64,000 nucleotides of DNA from Neocallimastix lanati (nom. inval.) (Eukaryota; Neocallimastigomycota; Neocallimastigomycetes; Neocallimastigales; Neocallimastigaceae): assembly GCA_016946835.1 (NCBI GenBank), contig JACVTC010000038.1, positions 1,305,001 to 1,369,000 on the forward strand, given 5' to 3'. Numbering within the stretch: the first letter of the stretch is position 1; the number at the start of each line of letters is the position of its first letter. Made by a program: the position numbers and the translations under genes. The notes beneath the pieces are model-generated. The model was not told where the DNA came from. It ran no database searches and worked only from the letters and a program-made list of their open reading frames with translations. Shown in pieces: positions 55,224 to 64,000 of this stretch.

Positions 55224-56400
55224 CCACTATTGATTGCATTTTCATAATGTTCTGTTAAATTTGGAATTTTCAACATTTACAAAACATTATATTATCACAT
55301 TCTTTATGCACATATCGTAAATTACCAAAATAAATAAACCGGTGATTCTTTGTCTTAATGAATCTAAAGAATTTATTTTTATGTGTATCAATACGTTGTC
55401 GATATTTTATGCAAGGAGAATCGATATCACCATTAAAATAAGCTATTATCCATAAAAAGAATAATAAATATTTTTCCATTAACATTTTGGCTAATATTGT
55501 TCAAGATACTTTTCAACGTCACTATAACTGAAATCATTAAGGGCAAAAAAAAAGCACATAGCAATATTAAAGGAGTCTTTTTAATTTAATGTTTTGAATA
55601 ACATTTGGATAAATGGTGATACAATTCTTAATATCTGATTTTTTAAATTCTTTCCTTTAAATTTTTTTTAAATTTCACGTAATCGGGTTCAACAACACAT
55701 GCAATTTTTTCGGAATTGTTTCCATTTATGAATATCACCACCATTCCCAAAACCTATATCAAGTAAGTTTCCTTTATATTCATTAAGTATATTTTTTTTT
55801 TATTCTATTATGATATTTACGCATTAGGGTATTAGAGTCCAGTGAAAAATATTTCAATAAATAATTTTTATTGAAAAGAAGCAAGAACTATACTATTAAA
55901 AGTATTTAAACTATTTGATGTCCATTTATCTTCTCGTTTTTTTCACAAATACGCCTTTATCAATATCAAATTCAATAATAAAAAGGAATTTTCTTTTCTT
56001 TCACCAATTGATAGTAAACAATACGTTTATTGAACGGAATATCATTGATAATATCCACTTTTTTTTTTTACGGTAATACGTAATACTTTTATTTTTATCA
56101 CGATTTAACTTTTTATATTGATGATACTTTAAACATATTTTTATCGCGATTTTACTTTTTATGTTGATGATACTTTAAACATATTTTTTTTTTTTTTTTT
56201 TAAATTCCACTAATGTCAATTTTAGATTCGATTTTTTAATTGAATGTTGATTAGTGTAAAAATAACTGACCATCAAATCGAAGATCAACCGTGTTCCTTG
56301 TTTTAAATATTATAAACTCTAATTATCTTCAACTCTATGGCTATCAAAAGGAATAATATTTTGCAAAAGTATAAGTAGAAAGCACCATCCGTAATAATAA
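55058..56400 (-). pseudogene. decayed mRNA-capping-enzyme relic, possibly from a large DNA virus
   Basis: On the minus strand, several frames carry pieces of an mRNA cap-synthesis protein. At about 55700-55790 is LLDIGFGNGGDIHKW, matching the S-adenosylmethionine motif (GxGxGGDxxKW) typical of cap guanine-N7 methyltransferases. About 150 nt upstream, in other frames, are IIEFDIDKGVFVKK (near 55940) and EDKWTSNSLNTF (near 55920), resembling the OB-fold end of a guanylyltransferase (RxDKxxPNS). Near 56250-56310 is NTVDLRFDG, like the DF-containing nucleotidyltransferase motif. At least four frame breaks, in-frame stops and an internal duplication of about 48 bp (56092-56136 and 56137-56182) show it is dead. 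Guanylyltransferase and methyltransferase on one chain is the plan of nucleocytoplasmic large DNA viruses, not of fungal Ceg1/Abd1. Viral origin is inferred. The region 55058-55490 may be its 3' part. Confidence 0.6.
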
Positions 56401-56824
56401 TACCATTATTTGGCACCAAATGGTACATATCTCAATGTGGCGTATTTATATATGTGGCTTGTTTTAATAATCAAATAAATAATAAATAAAAAATAATTAA
56501 ATAAATAATAAATATTCTTTTTATATATATAATTTATTAATATTCAATTATAAAAATAATTTTTTATAATTCTTTTTTAATAGAATATATTATTATTTCT
56601 TTTGAAATAGTTATTTAATAATATTTAATTGATAAAATATATTATTATTTCTTTTAGAATAATAATTATTTATATATTTATTTATGATTGTATAGAATAT
56701 CTTAAAATGTATGGCTTTATTTAAAAATATTATAAGCTACATTGCAAAATGCAAGATCCACATATTTATAACTTGAAAAGAAAATGCAAAATTACAATAT
56801 GTACGTAATTTAAAATAACAAAAA

Positions 56825-56855
<31 letters not shown>

Positions 56856-57113
56856 TATTTTATGTCTATCGTACTATTTATTTATTTATTTATTTATTTA
56901 TTTTTTTTTTTCAATATTTCAATGAACTGTCAAAAAAAAATTTTTTTTCATATTAATCCAATTAAATAGAATAGTTAAAAATTATGAAAATATAATCTTT
57001 TTTTATACTTTTTTCTTTATAATCAATATATATTAATACTTTTATAAAAGAAAATTGAAAAAAAAAAAAAAAAATAAAAAAAAAAATAAAAAAAATAAAA
57101 ACATCACATAGTT

Positions 57114-57147
<34 letters not shown>

Positions 57148-57196
57148 TTATTTATTTGTTTTTTTTGGTACAGAAAATATTAAAACTATTATTCAT
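56401..57196. other. intergenic with diverged TIR-like sequence
   Basis: TGTGGCGTATTTATATATGTGGCTTG (about 56436-56461) and, 280 bp on, TATAAGCTACATTGCAAAATGCAAG (about 56729-56753) look like badly diverged ends of the TIR family. In between is a partial tandem duplication (AATATATTATTATTTCTTTT, twice). A/T runs fill the remainder. Confidence 0.45.
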
Positions 57197-57379
57197 GAAT
57201 GTGGTTCATTTCGCCAATTTTTATAATACAAATTTTCAATACGCCATTTATTTTTAATGGCTTGTAAAATTTTTTGTTGACGCCATAAAAATTTTAATAA
57301 AATTATATGTAAAAAAAAATAAATGTATAAATAAATAAACAAACAAATAAATAAATAAACAAAGAATGTAATAAGTATA

Positions 57380-59073
57380 TAAAATAAAATAAATAGTAGA
57401 AATATGAATATAAAGTACAGATTTAATAAAATAAAATAAAATAAATAATTGAAATATGAATATAAAGTACAGATTTAATAAAATAAAATAAAATAAAATA
57501 AATAGTAGAACTATGAATATAAAGTACAGATTTAATAAAATAAAATAAAATAAAATAAAATAAAATAAAATAAAATAAAATAAAATAAAATAAAATAAAA
57601 TAAAATAAAATAAAATAAAATAAAATAAAATAAAATAAAATAAAATAAAATAAAATAAAATAAAATAAAATAAAATAAAATAAAATAAAATAAAATAAAA
57701 TAAAATAAAATAAAATAAAATAAAATAAAATAAAATAAAATAAAATAAAATAAAATAAAATAAAATAAAATAAAATAAAATAAAATAAAATAAAATAAAT
57801 AGTAGAACTATGAATATAAAGTACAGATTTAATAAAATAAAATAAAATAAAATAAAATAAATAGTAGAATATAAATATAAGTACAGATTGAATAAAATAA
57901 AATAAATAGTTGAAATATAAATATAAAGTACAAATTGAATAAAATAAAATAAAATAAAATAAATAGTAAAAATATGAATATAAAGTACAGATTTAATAAA
58001 ATAAAATAAATAGTAGAAATATGAATATAAAGTACAGATTTAATAAAATAAAATAAAATAAAATAAAATAAAATAAAATAAAATAAAATAAATAGTAGAA
58101 TATTAAATATAAAGTACAGATTGAATAAAATAAAATAAAATAAAATAAAATAAATAATAGAATATAAATATAAGTACAGATTGAATAAAATAAAATAAAA
58201 TAAATAGTTGAAATATAAATATAAAGTACAGATTGAATAAAATAAAATAAAATAAATATCTAATAATTTTTTATTAAAGAATATTACAGATCAATGTTTT
58301 AGAAATGAAATTTTTTTACATTTTTATTGTATTCAATTGATGATGTAATTTAATATATAAAACAATATTATTGATTGTTAATAATCTCATTAAATATAAA
58401 TGATTTTTTTACTTTCTAACATATATAATTAAATAAAACATTTTATTTTTAAAAATAAATCGTCTTTAATATTCTTTAATAAAAAATAATGATAAATATT
58501 TATTTTATTTTATATATTAGTACTTTTATATTATTATATTCAATATTTATTTTATTTTATTTTATTACTTGTACTTTTATATTATTACATTCAATATTTA
58601 TTTAATTTTATTTTATTTTATTTTATTCAATCTGTACTTTATATTTAATATTCAACTATTTATTTTATTTTATTTTATTTTATTTTATTTTATTTTATTT
58701 TATTTTATTTTATTTTATTCAATCTGTACTTTATATTTAATATTCTACTATTTATTTTATTTTATTTTATTTTATTTTATTTTATTTTATTTTATTTTAT
58801 TTTATTTTATTTTATTTTATTTTATTTTATTTTATTTTATTTTATTTTATTTTATTTTATTTTATTCAATCTGTACTTTATATTTATATTCTACTATTTA
58901 TTTATTTATTTTATTTTATTTTATTTATTTATTTATTTTATTTTATTTTATTTTATTTTATTTTATTTTATTTTATTTTATTTTATTTTATTTTATTTTA
59001 TTTTATTTTATTTTATTTTATTTTATTTTATTTTATTTTATTTTATTTTATTTTATTTTATTTTATTTTAAAT
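57380..59073. repeat. inverted minisatellite: (TAAAA)n with a 35-bp unit, mirrored as (TTTTA)n
   Basis: The left arm (57380-58256) is a TAAAA array interrupted by about 11 copies of a unit like AATAGTAGAA-TATGAATATAAAG-TACAGATTTAAT. The right arm (about 58500-59073) is the reverse complement: TTTTA arrays with three clear copies of ATTCAATCTGTACTTTATAT followed by TTAATATTCTACTATTT, plus two degenerate ones. The 240-bp centre is itself flanked by inverted copies of TAATATTCTTTAATAAAAAATTATTA (about 58260-58290 and 58465-58490). The element interior is thus a giant imperfect palindrome, and its right arm runs straight into the FLYWCH coding relic. Confidence 0.88.
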
Positions 59074-59967
59074 AAATGTAAATCTTTTATTATTTTAAAT
59101 GATAAGAAAGAAATCTTAAAATATGATAGTTCACATAATCATCCTGAAAAAGAATACGATGTATCTCTATCTATAATGAAACATAAAATTAAAGATGGAA
59201 TTGAAAAAAAGTTCAATTCCATGGTATAAAAATAAAACCCCTATATAATAAAATTTCTAAGGAAATGTGATTTATATGTTCAGAAGATAATTCAATTAAA
59301 TCCCAAATATCAAGAAATTTAAATAAAAACTACCATCCAATGTAACAACATTTACTGAAATTTCTAATGAATCTGAATATTATAAAACAAAGTGAGGTGA
59401 AAATTTTATGATATTCAAAAAATATTAATTTAATAATTTTTCAATCTCCTTTTCAAGTAAAATTATTTAAGGAATATAATGATGATATATTTGTTGATGG
59501 TACATTTTTTATTGCCCCTAAATTTAGTTATCAAATATTTATTACAAGAACTTACGCTAAAGAATTAGATAGTTTTTACACTACTTCTTTTGCAATATTA
59601 TAAAATAAAGAACAAGAAATATATAAAATATTTAAAAAATTAAAAAAAAAGCTAGTATATGTAACAATAATATTATAATTGCAGAATCAATAGTTATTTA
59701 AATAATTTATTTCTAACAATACCATCTTATTATAAATTAAAAGATAAATTAAATGAACTTGAACATTTGCCATATTATGATTATCAAAGAAAAATAAGAG
59801 GAATTTAGAAAATAAAAAAAAGAGCAATAAATAAAGCTAATGAAATCAGTGTCTTAATTGAACGCTACAAAAATATTGAAACCAAGTTAATTGATACTAA
59901 ATGTGATAGAAATAATACTATTAATTTGTGGTTTGATTGTTTAACTGATTTAAATAATATAATATAA
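59074..59967 (+). pseudogene. FLYWCH / MULE transposase remnant
   Basis: The reading starts at the junction with the TTTTA array: KCKSFIILNDKKEILKYDS then HNHPEKEYDV, the second half of a FLYWCH zinc finger (C...HxH), found before many MULE transposases. After a stop near 59227 and frame changes, the region near 59480-59600 reads YNDDIFVDGTFFIAPKFSYQ then IFITRTYAKELDSFY, the start of the DDE/MULE catalytic domain with its first aspartate (VDGTF). Further on, LPYYDYQRKIRGI and LWFDCLTDLNN (59768-59967) look like the C-terminal tail. At least five stops or frameshifts are present. The N-terminal half of the FLYWCH finger seems replaced by the satellite. Confidence 0.8.
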
Positions 59968-60414
59968 ATATTTTTTTATAATAAAAAATTAAAAAATGAG
60001 GAATAACCAAACGAAATAATCAGAATTCTGTCATTCAAAAATTTAATTTATAAAGCTTATTAAATTTATACAGTTTAAATAAATATTCAAATACGTCTCT
60101 ATAATTATTAATTTTATCATTATAACTATTATTTTTTTAATAACATTTAAATAAAAGAATTATTATTAATAATATTTATATTTTTAATAACATTTATATT
60201 TTTATATAATTTTTTTTATTAATAGCATTTAAATAAAAGAATTAAAATCATAAAATCTAACCATTATATGATTTATTTAATTACTCACTTAATAATTAAT
60301 TTAAAATTTGAAATAACAAAATAATACAATAAAATAATATTATGTAGCATAAAATATCTATAGCCACAAATTTATATATATCACGTGAAAAAATTGGCGT
60401 AATGCAACCTCCCC

Positions 60415-60489
60415 ATTATTCATTTTATGCTACTCAAGTGTATTTTTATTTTTTTATTTTTTATTTAATTTGCAATTTATTATTAAATT

Positions 60490-60539
<50 letters not shown>

Positions 60540-62477
60540 TTAAATTTTATAATTGAATATATCATAAAAAATAAAATTTATATTCTTTTATTATAGAAGA
60601 GAATGATATTTAAATATCTTTCTATTATCTTTTATTGAATTACTTTTTTTTTTTTTTTTTTTTTTTAAAAAAAAAGAATTTATATTAATATAAAAAATTA
60701 AATAAATATTATATGATTATCTAAATGATGACATTTCATAGTATTATTGTTTTTTTTTCTTTTTCCTGTTCATAACTAATAAATAAAATATATAATAATT
60801 ATATTTATATAAATATATACAAATAAGAAGTTTAATTATTATTTATCTTTTTCATTATTTATTTATTCATTCATATTTCAAATTTCAATGGCTTTAGGTA
60901 AAATTATAAAAAAAAAAATTTTTTTAATAAATGTCATTTTTCATTTTTCATACTATTTTTAATATTTATTTTAATTTTAATATTTATTTTATATATAATT
61001 TTCAATTTAAAATAAAAAAAAAAAAAAAAGAATTTCTAATATTAAAAAAAAAAAAATTCTAAAATAAATAATTATTTGTTATTATATTACATTATATTAT
61101 AATATATTTACATTAAATTTTATATGCATTTAATTTTTTTGCATTCCAAAATTTAGTAAAATATTAATAAAAATAAAATATAATAAAGTAAATAGTACAT
61201 TAGAATATAAAAGAAGGAAGTATTAATGAAAATAAAATAAAAGAAATCGTTAGCAGGATATAAAAAGAGTGAAGTATTAATAAAATCAAGTTCAAATTCA
61301 AATTCTTTGAGGTTCTGTTCCATTAAATGAACATTTGGTGGTTTAAATAATTAAAAAACTTAAAGACTGTCTAATCCTTATATATTAAAGTTTGAATATT
61401 GAATAAATCGATAAAGAATAGAATTTCATTAATTCATCTAATTAAATAATATATTGTATTTAATTATGTTGTAATTTAATTAAATTTTTTTACTTTCATA
61501 TGGAATATAGTTTTTTAATTATGAATAAATTTTTTAGATATTTTATTATTAAAATATATATTATCAATAATATAAAATAATATGAAATAATATAATTATA
61601 AATATATATTATAGATAATATTTAATATAAAATAATATGACATAATATAATATATATATATATTATAATATAAAAAATGATATATAAAAAAAAATTAAAT
61701 AAATGGTACAATTATAATTAATAATAATTAATATGTTATGTTATTGAAATTATTAAAAATAAATAAATAGATAAATAAATAAATAAATAGATAAATAAAT
61801 AAATAAATAGATAAATAAATAAATAAATAAATAAATAGATAAATAAATAAATAGATAAAGATAATTTTAATAATTTGACATCATAACACAATACATAAAC
61901 TATAAAAAAAAAAAAAAGAAAAAAAGATTTTTTCTTGTATTAACTTAAAAATACAGAAACAAAATAAAAAAAAAAAGAGAAATTGAAATAAAAAAAGTGC
62001 TTTTTTTTTTTTTTCTTTTTTTTTATATTTTGATTTATTTATCATTAAATTTAAATTACATTTTTGTATACAATTTTTTTTTTTTTTTTTGGTTTTCGGA
62101 TTTTTCATAGACATTTAAAATTAATAAAAATTAAATAGAGAAGAAAAAATAATAATAATTAGTAGATAAACTTACATTAATAATTATATTATTAGCTTAT
62201 TCAATTTATATTAAATTATTTATAACATAATTTCAATAAGAACACATATACACAAAAAAAAAAAAGTAATTCATAAGATATTTATATAATTATATATTTC
62301 AAATGAATAATATATAAAATTTATATTAATAATAAAGTTAGATAGAAATAAAGGAAAGGAAAAAAGTTCTGTACAAAAGAAAAAAAAAAAAAAGTAAAAA
62401 ACCTTTTTTTTTTTTTTATAAAATTATTTAAAATATTCAATATAACACATAAATTTTAAATTTTTATTAAGTAAAAA
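60415..62477. other. intergenic, 2 kb upstream of the flippase gene
   Basis: AT-rich with a T run at about 60494-60536, an (AAAT)/(AGAT) mixed tetramer array at 61758-61860, and A/T tracts close to the flippase start codon. A short ATG GCT TTA G-GTAAAA at 60889 mimics a tiny first exon, but no partner exon was found. Confidence 0.55.
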
Positions 62478-63862
<1,385 letters not shown>

Positions 63863-64000
63863 GTAAATAATAATTAATTATTCTATTGATATTAATAGCG
63901 TAAAAAAAAAAAAAAAAGAAAAGAAAAGAAACATTATTATAGTTTTTATTTGAAATTATGTTATTTTATATTAATATTATTTATTAATAAAAAAAAAAGT

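Larger units (their letters stand above)
57197..60414 (+). mobile_element. Mutator-like element (MULE), 3.2 kb, inactive
   Basis: Bounded by a perfect 9-bp target-site duplication ATTATTCAT (57188-57196 and 60415-60423), the length expected for Mutator-like elements. The left end contains GTGGTTCATTTCGCCAATTTTT; the right end, reverse-complemented, reads GGGGAGGTTGCATTACGCCA then ATTTTTT. These ends match the local MITE family, tying the MITEs to this element. Inside are a large mirrored minisatellite (57380-59073) and FLYWCH plus MULE-transposase remains (59074-59967). The transposase has many stops and frameshifts, so the copy is dead, but the clean duplication suggests that insertion was not ancient. 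Confidence 0.85.

Noticed and set aside
60889-60940. ATGGCTTTAG-GTAAAA, looking like a short first exon
   Set aside because: No downstream exon with matching phase and similarity was found.

Overview
The window looks like nuclear DNA of an early-diverging, flagellated fungus, most probably an anaerobic gut fungus (Neocallimastigomycota). The reasons are extreme A+T content outside exons, very long poly-A/poly-T runs, asparagine-rich proteins, small AT-rich spliceosomal introns (GTAWRT...AG), fungal or opisthokont housekeeping genes, and two genes whose families belong to ciliated or flagellated lineages. No species can be named from the sequence alone. Exon models were built by hand; in every multi-exon gene the phases close across all junctions, which is the main support for them.

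Layout: (1) 1-1925, minus: 5' part of EFR3, the plasma-membrane anchor of the PI4-kinase complex, running off the left edge. (2) 5982-12287, minus: a 22-exon TSNAXIP1-type coiled-coil protein; intron 6 has the signals of a U12-type AT-AC intron. (3) 13438-15440, plus: REXO4/Rex4-type DEDDh exonuclease, divergent from gene 2. (4) 16440-17989: a 5'-truncated LINE fragment with long target-site duplications, beside an older LINE-related relic. (5) 18930-20045, minus: ribosomal protein eL24 with an 8-nt exon, divergent from (6) 21060-23834, plus: a C2orf81-type protein. (7) 27275-30691, plus: an ArfGAP/UBA/Gln-Asn-rich protein resembling Gts1. (8) 34405-36166, plus: an Asn-rich protein of unknown function. 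(9) 36.8-40.3 kb: repeat-rich region with a family of terminal-inverted-repeat elements. (10) 42528-44295, plus: a single-pass membrane protein. (11) 48813-49771, minus: a 120-residue helical protein. (12) 50479-51283, minus: TCTP. (13) 52.2-60.4 kb: a broken Cys-rich surface-protein gene, a MITE, a decayed mRNA-capping-enzyme relic that may be of large-DNA-virus origin, and a 3.2-kb Mutator-like element with a 9-bp target-site duplication, FLYWCH/MULE transposase remains and a large inverted minisatellite. (14) 62478-end, plus: 5' part of a P4-ATPase flippase.

No operon-like organisation is seen. Shared themes are phosphoinositide and membrane-lipid biology (EFR3, ArfGAP, P4-ATPase), translation (eL24, TCTP), rRNA processing (REXO4), and zoospore flagellum candidates (TSNAXIP1-like, C2orf81-like). 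Intergenic DNA of 1-4 kb is mostly simple sequence, with heptamer satellites (TTATTTA)n and (TATTTTA)n, pentamer (TTTTA)n and trimer (ATA)n arrays. The strongest candidates for something new are the AT-AC intron, the MULE with its MITE family and mirrored satellite, and the capping-enzyme relic.
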